Shown one piece after another: positions 23,983-34,466 of a stretch of DNA of 64,000 bases. Origin of the DNA: Gaiellasilicea sp037720595 (GTDB taxonomy: Bacteria > Actinomycetota > Thermoleophilia > Gaiellales > Gaiellaceae). Position 1 is the first letter of the stretch. Each line of letters begins with the position of its first letter. The position numbers and the translations under genes were made by a program. The notes beneath the pieces were generated by a model, which was not told the origin of the DNA, ran no database searches, and saw only the letters and a list, made by a program, of their open reading frames with translations. The stretch lies in NCBI GenBank assembly GCA_037720595.1, contig JBBJLW010000016.1, positions 1 to 64,000 of the forward strand, written 5' to 3'.

Positions 23983-24633
23983 TCGATGGAGCCGTCCGCG
24001 ATCGACCCACCCGAGCCTGCGCACGAGCCGGAACCGATCTCAGTCGGTCTCGAACCTCCGCCGGTCCTCGAGTCGACGCTCGACGTCGAGGCGGAGCTGG
24101 TCGCCGCCGACTCGAATTTCGAGCCCGCGAGCGCCGCCGGCGCCTTCGAGACGCCGCCGCCGAACGACACCGACCGTCGACGCCGCCGTCGGGCGGTCAC
24201 GGCCTCGGTCGCGGCGATCGCGGCTGCCGCCGTGGCGGCGGGAGCGGCGTCCTGGGCTCTCTGGGCGAACGACGACAGCTCCGGTCCGATGGGCGACGTC
24301 CTCGCCGCGATCTCGAGCAACGACGCCGAGCGGATCCCGCTCTCCGGCTCGTCGGACGGGCTCGCGGTGGTAGTCGGCCGGGACGGCCAGGCTGCGCTCG
24401 TCAGCTCGACGGTGCCGAGTGCCCCGCAGGGCAAGCAATACGAGATTTGGGTGATCCATGCGAAGCAACCGGCCCAGGCCGCCCTGTTCTCGGGCGGCCC
24501 GGGGCGAATGGTCGTTCCGCTCAGCCTGCCGGTTCGACCAGGAGACACGGTTGCGGTGACGCTCGAGGCGAGTGGAGGCGTCGGTGCGCCTACCAGCCCC
24601 GTGCTCTACGCGGCTACGAGGAGCGCCGAATAG
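23983..24633 (+). CDS. RskA-like anti-sigma-factor C-terminal protein (start uncertain)
   Basis: 216 aa from ATG 23983. Acidic N-terminal part (SAIDPPEPAHEPEP), basic stretch DRRRRRRAVTASV, one membrane helix (AAAVAAGAASWALW), then an RskA-like extracytoplasmic domain: LAVVVGRDGQAALVS, GKQYEIWVIHAK, PVRPGDTVAVTLEAS. No zinc-binding anti-sigma domain and no sigma-factor neighbour. Frame stays open upstream into 23676-23982, where sequence is not convincing (307 bp with no gene I can support; ends at the divergent GGDEF gene). Likely a membrane sensor without a known sigma partner. Confidence 0.6.
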   Translation, partial: SMEPSAIDPPEPAHEPEPISVGLEPPPVLESTLDVEAELVAADSNFEPASAAGAFETPPPNDTDRRRRRRAVTASVAAIAAAAVAAGAASWALWANDDSSGPMGDVLAAISSNDAERIPLSGSSDGLAVVVGRDGQAALVSSTVPSAPQGKQYEIWVIHAKQPAQAALFSGGPGRMVVPLSLPVRPGDTVAVTLEASGGVGAPTSPVLYAATRSAE

Positions 24634-24697
24634 CTGCGGATCTTGCTGCCGGGCCGATGGAGACGTTCTAGGACGAGGTCAGAATTTGCGACGGGCG

Positions 24698-27370
<2,673 letters not shown>

Positions 27371-27407
27371 CCGGCACAGGGTAGCCATTCGGCCCGTCCT
27401 TCATCGA

Positions 27408-27443
27408 CCCCTTACACGGGCGCCGCGGGACCCTTACAGGGTC
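27408..27443. promoter_or_regulatory. CCTTACA double motif in secA / secreted-protein divergent gap
   Basis: CCCTTACACGGG (27409-27420) and a longer palindrome-like copy GACCC-TTACA-GGGTC (27429-27443) lie 20 bp apart in the 90-bp divergent gap between secA and 27461. GGGTCGCTGTAA follows. They suggest an operator with two sites, regulator unknown. Confidence 0.4.
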
Positions 27444-27460
27444 GCTGTAACGTCGCTCTC

Positions 27461-28381
27461 ATGAGATCGCTCCTCCTGCTCGCGGCCGTGGCCGCTCTCG
27501 TCCCGACAGCGCTCGCCGGCTCCGTCCGCTCCGTTACAGCGCCGGCGCCTGTGCTCGCCGTTGCGTTCGATGGATCCCGCGTCGCCTATGCGGCCGGCCG
27601 CTCGACGACGGACTGCAACCGCGTCTTCGTCTGGAACCTCGCCACGCGCGGCGTCTCGAAGCTGGGGCGAAAGACCCACTGCGAGGAGACGAGCACCGGC
27701 AACGCGGTCGCGGCCGTCTCGATCGCCGGCAAGCGGGTGCTCTGGGTCCACTACGTCGGCGGTAACCTCCGCGACTGGACGCTCTGGACTGCGACGACTA
27801 CGGCACCTGCGCCGATCCGCATCAGGCTCGTGACTCGCGAAGCAGATGCGCCCGCACCGATCGTGATCGGAGACGGCGGCGGTGCCCAGTCCGGCAATAT
27901 CCTTCCCTATGGGGTCGACCGCACAGTGGTTGCGTTGCGCCCAAGCGGCGCGCGTCAGTTTCGGTGGACGGCCCCGGCAAAGGTCGTCGCGCTCTCGGCA
28001 TCCGGCGCCCGGCTAGCCGTCGCGATCGAGGGCGGACGAGTAATCGTGCTCGACGGCAATGGGCGCATCCTTCGTTCGGAGACGTTCGCTCGGACCGTCG
28101 AGGCCGTCAAACTCACCCCCAACGCCCTCCTCGTCCAGTCGGGCAGGACTCTCGAGGTGCGTGATGACGGTGGTATCCGTTCGTACAGCCTCCTTGCGGG
28201 TATCCGGCTCGCCGATGCGACCAGCGAGAGCGCGATTCTCGTCGGGGGCGGCAAGGTGCTGCGGCTCGAGCTCGACTCGAGCCGTGGGGGCGTCTTCGCG
28301 AACGGCACGCTGACGGCGCTCGCGGACGAACGGGTTGTCGTCGCCACGAGTCGGAGCGTCACCCTCCGGGCGCTTCCCTAG
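27461..28381 (+). CDS. Secreted beta-propeller-like protein
   Basis: 306 aa with a Sec signal peptide (MRSLLLLAAVAALVPTALAG). The mature part is strand-rich with repeated V/A-x-GS-x-V and G-x-R-V patterns, e.g. VAFDGSRVAYAAGRSTTDC, ALSASGARLAVAIEGGRVI, LLVQSGRTLEVRDDGG, resembling blades of a beta-propeller (PQQ/WD-like). No catalytic motif is visible. Two Cys pairs in the first third (TTDCNRV, KTHCEE). Secretion fits its position opposite secA, but no functional link is implied. Convergent overlap of 4 bp with the next gene. Confidence 0.75.
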   Translation: MRSLLLLAAVAALVPTALAGSVRSVTAPAPVLAVAFDGSRVAYAAGRSTTDCNRVFVWNLATRGVSKLGRKTHCEETSTGNAVAAVSIAGKRVLWVHYVGGNLRDWTLWTATTTAPAPIRIRLVTREADAPAPIVIGDGGGAQSGNILPYGVDRTVVALRPSGARQFRWTAPAKVVALSASGARLAVAIEGGRVIVLDGNGRILRSETFARTVEAVKLTPNALLVQSGRTLEVRDDGGIRSYSLLAGIRLADATSESAILVGGGKVLRLELDSSRGGVFANGTLTALADERVVVATSRSVTLRALP

Positions 28382-28926
28382 AGCCGGTTCAGCTCGACCT
28401 CCCAGAGCATCTCGTCGAGGCGCTGCGCGGTCACGACGACATCGTCGCCGCCGAGTCGCTCGAGGGTGGGAATCGAGCCGAATGCGGTCATTCCGTCGAG
28501 CTCGAGCGTGCGCGCGCCGTCGCGGAGCGTCAAGGTGGCGCGGTCGCCGTCGACCTCCTCCGGGATCTCGACCACCTGAACGCGCCGGCCGGCGACCGCC
28601 CAGAGCCCGTCGCCTCGACGAACGGCCTCGGCGCGGTACGGCGCTTCGAGCGCGCCCTCGAGTGCGGCGGCGAGCGTCTCGAGCTCGAGGTCGTCGGTCT
28701 CGGCCAGGATCGAGCCGTCCACCAGCACGACGAAGCGCGCCTCGTCGCCCTCGAGCTCGGGTGCCTCGGCGATCGCGACGGCGTCCCACTCGCGTTGCCG
28801 GTGGACCCCGTGAATCCCCACCTCGCCCCAGCGCGGAGCTGTGTCCAACGGCCCGTGCTCGACCGGTGTCATTCCGCCGTCTCGGGCAAGCTGCTCGTGC
28901 AGCGGCTCGCGCTTCCGCCAGAACAT
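28378..28926 (-). CDS. Hypothetical protein (182 aa)
   Basis: 182 aa, soluble, acidic. Starts MFWRKREPLHEQLARDGGMT, contains beta-strand pairs (EARFVVLVDGSILAETDDLE; DRATLTLRDGARTLELDGM) and ends VVVTAQRLDEMLWEVELNRL. No family recognised; it may belong to a Thermoleophilia-type conserved set. It lies 28 bp downstream of the hibernation factor gene, same strand, and could be in its operon. Confidence 0.65.
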   Translation of the reverse strand: MFWRKREPLHEQLARDGGMTPVEHGPLDTAPRWGEVGIHGVHRQREWDAVAIAEAPELEGDEARFVVLVDGSILAETDDLELETLAAALEGALEAPYRAEAVRRGDGLWAVAGRRVQVVEIPEEVDGDRATLTLRDGARTLELDGMTAFGSIPTLERLGGDDVVVTAQRLDEMLWEVELNRL

Positions 28927-28954
28927 CAGGTCTGCGAGGGTGGCTGGGAGCCCA

Positions 28955-29509
28955 TCAAGCTTGGGGCTCGATGTGCCCGTAGTCGCCGTCGCGGCGCCGG
29001 TAGACGACGTCCGTCTTGCCGGTCGCCTCGTTTCGGAAGACGAAGAAGTCGTGCCCGACCAACTCCAGCTCGAGCACCGCCTCTTCGGGCGAGAGCGGCT
29101 GGAGGTCGAACTGCTTGGACTTGACGATCATCGTGTCGAGCTGCTCGGCCGTGAAGTTCGGCTCCTGCGACGCGGCCAGGCCGTTCGCGCTTGCGCGCCG
29201 GCCCGACTCGCGACGACTTCGCTTGGCGCGGTAGCGCTGAACCTGGCGGTCGAGCTTCTCGACGATCTGGTCGATCGACGATTCAAAGGACGTCGAGCAC
29301 TCCCGCGCGCGCAACGTCGGTCCCTTCGTCCAGATCGTCGCCTCCGCCACATGATCGTCCGCGATGGAGGGATTGTGCTCGACCGCGAGCTCGAGCTCGA
29401 CCTGCGTGGGATCGGCGAGCAGCCGCTCGAGCCGTCCAAGCTTCTCCTCGGCATACGTCCGGATCTGATCGGTGACCTCGACGTTTCGGCCCTTGACCTG
29501 AAGTCGCAT
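28955..29509 (-). CDS. hpf: Ribosome hibernation-promoting factor (long form)
   Basis: 184 aa. N-terminal S30AE/HPF domain (MRLQVKGRNVEVTDQIRTY, ELAVEHNPSIADDHVAEATI) and a C-terminal dimerisation domain (QFDLQPLSPEEAVLELELVG, HDFFVFRNEATGKTDVVYRR). Long HPF joins 70S ribosomes into 100S dimers in starvation. The linker is basic (YRAKRSRRESGRRASANG). ATG 29509 follows a GGAGA-type site. Position between comF and secA is common in Gram-positive-like genomes. Confidence 0.93.
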   Translation of the reverse strand: MRLQVKGRNVEVTDQIRTYAEEKLGRLERLLADPTQVELELAVEHNPSIADDHVAEATIWTKGPTLRARECSTSFESSIDQIVEKLDRQVQRYRAKRSRRESGRRASANGLAASQEPNFTAEQLDTMIVKSKQFDLQPLSPEEAVLELELVGHDFFVFRNEATGKTDVVYRRRDGDYGHIEPQA

Positions 29510-29593
29510 CGCGTCTCCTTCTCTGTCCGGTTGAGGCTTCAGGGTAACGGACGCCGAGCCTCGGCGAACGACCGGATCGTGCCTGGGAGCGGA

Positions 29594-30250
29594 TCAGCGG
29601 ACAGCCCTCGCAAACGTAATCACCTCGACGTGTCGCGCACCTCCTTTCCTGAGCGCCGAAGCCGCGGCGGCGGCCGTTGCTCCGCTTGTAAAGACATCGT
29701 CGACGAGGCAGACGCTCGCCGGCGAGGCACGAGCCGACGCAAAGGCGCCGGCAACATTGCTCCGGCGCTCCTTCAGGCCGAGACCGCGCTGCGGGTCGAC
29801 CGACCGGATCCGACGAACGAGCGACTCGACGGGCAATCCCCACTCCACTCCGAGCGCACGAGCAAGCGACTCTGCAGGCCGATGGCCCCGTTCGAGCGAG
29901 CGGTCGCGATCGGCAGGCACGAACGCGAGCACCGCTACGGCCGGCCGAGCGAGAGACTCGACGACGATCGCGGCGGCGATCCGCGCCAGGTGGCGCTGAC
30001 CGCGTTCCTTCCACGCCGAGACGAACTTCCGTGCCCTGTCGTCGTAGACGATCGCGGCGCGCGCGGACGCGAACGCGAGCCGGCGTCCGCGGCATTCGGC
30101 ACACCGTCGGATCGGCCAGGCACCCGGCGAGCCGCACCGCTCGCAGAGTGGCGGCGCCAGCCGGACGAGGCCGTCGCGGCAGGCCTCGCAGAGCGATGAG
30201 CCGGTGATGCCACAGGAGGCACAGCGCCGGGGAAGGAGGAGGTCGAGCAC
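29594..30250 (-). CDS. comF: ComF family phosphoribosyltransferase-like protein
   Basis: 218 aa. N-terminal double zinc finger: CASCGITGSSLCEAC and CERCGSPGAWPIRRCAEC. C-terminal PRTase-like region with the PRPP-loop motif VCLVDDVFTSGATAAAAASA. Belongs to the ComF/GntX family; in competent bacteria ComF aids DNA uptake, but most genomes with it are not known to be competent. Preceded by the uridylyltransferase-like gene on the same strand and followed by hpf. Confidence 0.88.
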   Translation of the reverse strand: MLDLLLPRRCASCGITGSSLCEACRDGLVRLAPPLCERCGSPGAWPIRRCAECRGRRLAFASARAAIVYDDRARKFVSAWKERGQRHLARIAAAIVVESLARPAVAVLAFVPADRDRSLERGHRPAESLARALGVEWGLPVESLVRRIRSVDPQRGLGLKERRSNVAGAFASARASPASVCLVDDVFTSGATAAAAASALRKGGARHVEVITFARAVR

Positions 30251-30319
30251 ACCCTCGACGCTAGCCGTCGAACCGTCACGAAACCGTCACAGCTTTGTGT
30301 CGAATCCGTGCCATTTCAG

Positions 30320-31426
30320 CTACTCGAGGGTCGACTTCTCGAGTAGCTCCCGCAGCGGCTCGCGGGCCGCTTCGAGGTCGGCGGGCGTCTTCACCGGTAA
30401 GAAGCGACCGCGCGGCCCCTCTCGCGGCACCTCCAGGTAGGTCGTCGGCACGAACGCCGTGATCTCGTGGTAGAGATGCTCGAGCTGGACGGCGACGCGC
30501 CCGTCCACCGTCTTCTCGACGTGGAGCCAGGTGAGATCGTAGGCCCGCTCGAGCACGTCGAGATCGCAAGTGAGGGTGTTGACGTTGAATACCGAGATCC
30601 GGCGCTGGTCGAAGCCGGGCGGGAAGCGGGGGCCTTCGAGCAGCAACAACCGGCCGTCGACCCGCGCGGGCGCACCGCCGATGTCACCCCTCTTTCGGGC
30701 GACCTCGGCCGTCACCGGCCGGCCGCAGAGCAGGTGCATTCCGAGCACCGCGGGGTCAATCCGCGCGCCGAGGTTGTCGACGTTCGAGACCATCACCGTG
30801 CGGATTCCTCGCGTTCGGAGCCGCTCGAGCATGCCCGAGCGCGCGAACGCCGCAAGGAAGTCTCCGTGACCGGGGCTGTAGAGGGAGACGCGCCCGTCGT
30901 CCTCGCGGAAGAGCGAGCCGTCGGGCTCGAGGCGCAGGGAGACGGATTGAGCGAAGCTCAAAGGCTCCGGCAGAGGGAGAGCCGCGACGAAGTCACGGAC
31001 GATCTCGTCAGTCGCGAAGCTCGTCATCAGCACGGTCGGAATCTCGGTACCGAGCGCCGACGCGACCGCCGCGGTCTGCGCGAGCTTGAGCTCCAGGAAG
31101 CTCCGGCCGTCGAGCACCTCGACCGTGCCCTTGACGACGCCGCCGAACCGGGTCGCCATCCCGCCCGTGAGCACGACCGAAGCGACCTCGCCTGACTGGA
31201 GGGCCGTCAGACCGGCGGCCCTCGCCTCGCGGTCGTCGCCTCGCTCGGGCAGCTTTACGATGTCGTTCGCGCGCGGCGGCTCGACCTCGCCGCCGACGGC
31301 GTTCGATTCCGGCGCGAGCGAGCCGTCTGCGACCCTCGCCTGCAACCCGAGGAATGTCTCCTCGTCGAAGCCGTAGCGCTCGAGCGTCGCACGGCTTTCG
31401 GCGTCGATCTCGTCGAGCAACGTCAT
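30320..31426 (-). CDS. UDPGP-type uridylyltransferase-like protein
   Basis: 368 aa from ATG 31426, overlapping the mtnA stop by 4 nt (ATGA). Resembles the UDP-glucose pyrophosphorylase (UDPGP) nucleotidyltransferase family: nucleotide-binding loop VVLTGGMATRFGGVVKGTVE, then RGIRTVMVSNVDNLGARIDP, where VSNVDN corresponds to the substrate-metal Asp motif, and FNVNTLTCDLDVLERAYDLT. Probably makes a UDP-sugar for the nearby envelope genes. Loop wording GGMATR replaces the usual GGQGTR. Exact sugar unknown. Confidence 0.8.
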   Translation of the reverse strand: MTLLDEIDAESRATLERYGFDEETFLGLQARVADGSLAPESNAVGGEVEPPRANDIVKLPERGDDREARAAGLTALQSGEVASVVLTGGMATRFGGVVKGTVEVLDGRSFLELKLAQTAAVASALGTEIPTVLMTSFATDEIVRDFVAALPLPEPLSFAQSVSLRLEPDGSLFREDDGRVSLYSPGHGDFLAAFARSGMLERLRTRGIRTVMVSNVDNLGARIDPAVLGMHLLCGRPVTAEVARKRGDIGGAPARVDGRLLLLEGPRFPPGFDQRRISVFNVNTLTCDLDVLERAYDLTWLHVEKTVDGRVAVQLEHLYHEITAFVPTTYLEVPREGPRGRFLPVKTPADLEAAREPLRELLEKSTLE

Positions 31427-32415
31427 CTCGACCGCACAGCGCGGGGCAGGCTCTCGGCGAATGGCGACCTGTGGACGCCTTCCTCGGTGACGATCGCAGC
31501 GATCAACGCGGCCGGGGTGACATCGAAGGCCGGATTGCGCGCTGCGAACCGAGTCGTTACCTCGGCGCCGGGTCGCTCCTCGATCGGGATCCCCGCCCCG
31601 GTAGGCGTCTCGAAGTCGATCGTCGAGGTCGGTGCCACGACGTAAAGAGGGATCCGGTGGTAGACCGCGGCAATTGCCAGACCGTAGGTGCCGATCTTGT
31701 TCGCCGAGTCGCCGTTGGCGGCAATCCGGTCGGCTCCGGTGACGATGCAATCGACCTCGCCGAGCGCCATCAGGTGCGCAGCGGCCGAGTCGGCGATCAC
31801 GGCGTTCGGAATCCCGAGCGTCTCGAGCTCCCATGCGGTCAGCCGCGCACCCTGGAGCAAGGGGCGCGTCTCGTCGACGAGGACGTGCGCGAGAAGTCCC
31901 TGCTCCCAAGCTGCCCGCAGCGCCCCGAGCGCCGAGCCGTACCCGCTCGTCGCGAGCCCGCCGGCATTGCAGTGCGTCAGCGCCCTCGTCCCCGGTGCGA
32001 AGAGCTCGATCGCGTGCGCGGACATCCGCTTGCAGCGCGACACCTCCTCCTCGTGCAGCCGGCGCGCGTGCTCTGGCGAAGGGTCCGATCGCATCTGCTC
32101 GAGCGCCCAGACGAGGTTGATCGCCGTCGGGCGAGAATCCGCGAGCAGCGCGTATGCCTCGTCGAGATCCTCCCCACGATCCGCCGCGAGCGCGTAGCCG
32201 TAGGCGGCCGCGACGCCGATCGAGGGCGCGCCTCTGACCGCGAGCGTCCGGATCGCCTCCGCGACCTCGGCCGAGCTCGTGCAGCGGAGCTCTACCTCCT
32301 CGTCGGGGAGCCGTCGCTGGTCGAGGAAAATCACTGCGTGATCCTCTAGACGAAGAATCCGATCCGGCTCGAGCGCCGATGCAGAGCGGTTAGGTCCCCT
32401 CATCCCACGACGCAA
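31423..32415 (-). CDS. mtnA: S-methyl-5-thioribose-1-phosphate isomerase
   Basis: 330 aa, eIF2B-like isomerase fold. Motifs: TLAVRGAPSIGVAAAYGYAL near the N-terminus, HCNAGGLATSGYGSALGAL with the active-site Cys, and IVTGADRIAANGDSANKIGT with the active-site Asp. Converts methylthioribose-1-P to methylthioribulose-1-P in methionine salvage. The start may also be ATG 32403 (MRGPNRS). Overlaps ahcY by 26 nt as drawn and is cotranscribed, linking SAM by-product recycling. Confidence 0.9.
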   Translation of the reverse strand: MRRGMRGPNRSASALEPDRILRLEDHAVIFLDQRRLPDEEVELRCTSSAEVAEAIRTLAVRGAPSIGVAAAYGYALAADRGEDLDEAYALLADSRPTAINLVWALEQMRSDPSPEHARRLHEEEVSRCKRMSAHAIELFAPGTRALTHCNAGGLATSGYGSALGALRAAWEQGLLAHVLVDETRPLLQGARLTAWELETLGIPNAVIADSAAAHLMALGEVDCIVTGADRIAANGDSANKIGTYGLAIAAVYHRIPLYVVAPTSTIDFETPTGAGIPIEERPGAEVTTRFAARNPAFDVTPAALIAAIVTEEGVHRSPFAESLPRAVRSR

Positions 32416-33658
32416 GGTACTTCGCCTGCTCCTCGGAGAGCTGGTCGATCTCGATTCCCATCGTCGCGAGCTTGAGTCGCGCGATCTCGTCGTCGATTTC
32501 CTTCGGGACGACGTAGACCTTTCGCTCCAGGGAAGCGGCGTTCTGGACGACGTACTCGGCCGAGAGGGCCTGGTTCGCGAAGGACATGTCCATCACGATC
32601 GCGGGATGCCCCTCGGCCGCGGCGAGGTTGATCAGGCGGCCCTCTCCGAGCAGGTAGAGCCGGCGGCCGTCGGTGAGCGTGAACTCCTCCACGAACTCGC
32701 GGGCGGCACGCGCCTCGCCGGCGAGCGCGCGGAGCGCCGAGATCTCGATCTCGACGTTGAAATGGCCCGTGTTGCAGAGGATCGCGCCGTCCTTCATCTG
32801 CTCCATGTGCTTCGCCGCGAGCACCGATTTGTTGCCCGTCGCCGTGCAGAAGATATCGCCGATCGAAGCGGCCTTCTCCATCGAGAGCACCTCGAAGCCG
32901 TCCATCGCCGCCTCCAGGGCCGGCATCGGATCGACCTCCGTCACGATCACGTGGGCACCGAGGCCCTTCGCGCGCATCGCCACTCCGCGGCCGACCCAGC
33001 CGTAGCCGGCGACCACGAAACGCTTGCCGGCGAGGAGGACGTTGGTCGCGCGAATGATCCCGTCGATCGTCGACTGGCCGGTGCCGTAGCGGTTGTCGAA
33101 GAGGTGCTTCGTCCGCGCCTCGTTGACCGCGATCACCGGAAATCCGAGCTTGCCGTCGCGCTCCAGCGCTTTCAGCCGGATCACGCCGGTCGTCGTCTCC
33201 TCGGTTCCGGCGATCACGTCGCCGAGCTGCTCGCGGCGCGCGCTGTGGAGGACACCGATCACGTCGGCGCCGTCGTCCATCGTGATGTGCGGCTTGTGGT
33301 CGACCGCGGCCTCGATGTGCTGGTAGTAGGTGTCGTTGTCCTCGCCCTTGATCGCGAAGACGGAGATGTCGAACTCGTCCACGAGCGCTGCGGCTACGTC
33401 GTCCTGGGTGGAGAGCGGATTCGAGGCTGAGAGGACGACGTCTGCGCCGCCGGCCTTCAGTGTCCGCATCAGGTTCGCCGTCTCCGTGGTCACATGCAGG
33501 CAGGCCGCGATGCGGTGGCCGTCGAGCGGTCGCTCCGCCTCGAAGCGCTCGCGGATCGCGGCGAGCACCGGCATTTGCCGGTCGGCCCACTCGATTCGGC
33601 GTATTCCCTCTGCGGCGAGGGCCAGGTCCTTGACGTCGTGCTTAGGGGGCGAAGTCAT
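32390..33658 (-). CDS. ahcY: S-adenosyl-L-homocysteine hydrolase
   Basis: 422 aa from ATG 33658, preceded by GAGAGG 7 nt upstream. NAD-binding Rossmann region VVAGYGWVGRGVAMRAKGLG, substrate/NAD motifs LSASNPLSTQDDVAA, HITMDDGADVIGVLHSARRE, and FNVEIEISALRALAGE, GEGRLINLAAAEGHP near the end. Hydrolyses SAH to adenosine and homocysteine, recycling the methylation cycle. The frame opens further upstream, but the sequence there is not SAHH-like. Confidence 0.95.
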   Translation of the reverse strand: MTSPPKHDVKDLALAAEGIRRIEWADRQMPVLAAIRERFEAERPLDGHRIAACLHVTTETANLMRTLKAGGADVVLSASNPLSTQDDVAAALVDEFDISVFAIKGEDNDTYYQHIEAAVDHKPHITMDDGADVIGVLHSARREQLGDVIAGTEETTTGVIRLKALERDGKLGFPVIAVNEARTKHLFDNRYGTGQSTIDGIIRATNVLLAGKRFVVAGYGWVGRGVAMRAKGLGAHVIVTEVDPMPALEAAMDGFEVLSMEKAASIGDIFCTATGNKSVLAAKHMEQMKDGAILCNTGHFNVEIEISALRALAGEARAAREFVEEFTLTDGRRLYLLGEGRLINLAAAEGHPAIVMDMSFANQALSAEYVVQNAASLERKVYVVPKEIDDEIARLKLATMGIEIDQLSEEQAKYLASWDEGT

Positions 33659-33689
33659 CGGTTCCTCTCGTTTTAGCGGGCAAGGTGTA

Positions 33690-34016
33690 TCAGGCGGCGA
33701 GCAGCCGCTCGTGCTTGCGCTGATCCCAGTCGACCCAGTCTCCGGCGGGGCCACTGCCCGCAAGCCAGGTGTCGACCGCGGCGCGGAGCGCCGGCTCCCA
33801 ACGCAGTCGGGCGACGAAGGCGAGCTCGTCGAGCTCGACGCCGTGGGTTTCGCGAAGGTCGCGCAGCGAGCGGAGCTGGTTCAGCTCCCGGAGTCCGTAG
33901 CGCCGGTAGCCGGCACCGGTTCGGGTGGGAACGACGAGTCCGGAGGACTCCAGATAGCGCAGCATCCGCGCCGACCAGCCGGTGCGCGCAGCCGCGTCTC
34001 CGATCGCCAGCTCCAT
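33690..34016 (-). CDS. MerR-family transcriptional regulator
   Basis: 108 aa. N-terminal MerR HTH: ELAIGDAAARTGWSARMLRY and RTGAGYRRYGLRELNQLRSL; coiled-coil-like helix then VDTWLAGSGPAGDWVDWDQR. Length is short for MerR with an effector domain, so it probably senses through its C-terminal helices. ATG 34016 lies 4 bp from a 30-bp perfect inverted repeat (34020-34049), a strong autoregulatory operator candidate. Neighbours are ahcY downstream (32 bp) and the cupin gene upstream. Confidence 0.8.
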   Translation of the reverse strand: MELAIGDAAARTGWSARMLRYLESSGLVVPTRTGAGYRRYGLRELNQLRSLRDLRETHGVELDELAFVARLRWEPALRAAVDTWLAGSGPAGDWVDWDQRKHERLLAA

Positions 34017-34019
34017 CGG

Positions 34020-34049
34020 CCAACCTTACCACAAGCGTGGTAAGGTTGG
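34020..34049. promoter_or_regulatory. 30-bp perfect inverted repeat (MerR operator or terminator)
   Basis: CCAACCTTACCAC-AAGC-GTGGTAAGGTTGG: 13-bp perfect arms, 4-nt loop. It ends 1 bp before the cupin stop codon and starts 4 bp from the MerR ATG. Dyad ACCTTACCAC...GTGGTAAGGT fits a MerR-type operator; a stem-loop terminator of the upstream transcript is the alternative (no T-run visible). Confidence 0.65.
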
Positions 34050-34466
34050 CTAAGCCTCGCTCGTTCCTTTGCGCCCGTAGAGATCCTCGAGGCGGACGAC
34101 GTCGTCGAGCTGCGGCGTCGAGACCTCGAGAATCGTCGTGTCCTCGATCGCCGTGACCCGATGGATCGTGCCCGGGCGGTAGCGAAAGGCCGCGCCGGCC
34201 CCGATCACCTCCTCCGTGAGAACCGCCTGGCCGACCTCGCCGAGCTCGAGCTTCGCTTTCCCCGACTGGACGAGCCACGACTCGTCCTTCTCCTTGTGGA
34301 ACTGAAGGCTGAGTGCCGCCCCCGCCTTCACAAACAGCACCTTGCCGACGTAGATCTCCGAATGCGCCCAGATCAGCTCGTGTCCCCACGGCTTCTCGAC
34401 GCGACGCACGGCGAAGCTCCAGCGGTCGAGCGAGTCGAAGTTGGGGGAGTCGGGATCCGTGGTCAA
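34050..34466 (-). CDS. Cupin (mannose-6-phosphate isomerase type II-like)
   Basis: 138 aa, single cupin. Resembles the C-terminal cupin of GDP-mannose synthesis proteins: VRRVEKPWGHELIWAHSEIY, LSLQFHKEKDESWLVQSGKA, RYRPGTIHRVTAIEDTTILE with the metal-binding His set (FHKEKDE, TIHR). Overlaps the sugar nucleotidyltransferase start by 4 nt, suggesting a coupled sugar-nucleotide step. It may isomerise or bind a sugar phosphate; substrate unproven. Confidence 0.8.
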   Translation of the reverse strand: MTTDPDSPNFDSLDRWSFAVRRVEKPWGHELIWAHSEIYVGKVLFVKAGAALSLQFHKEKDESWLVQSGKAKLELGEVGQAVLTEEVIGAGAAFRYRPGTIHRVTAIEDTTILEVSTPQLDDVVRLEDLYGRKGTSEA

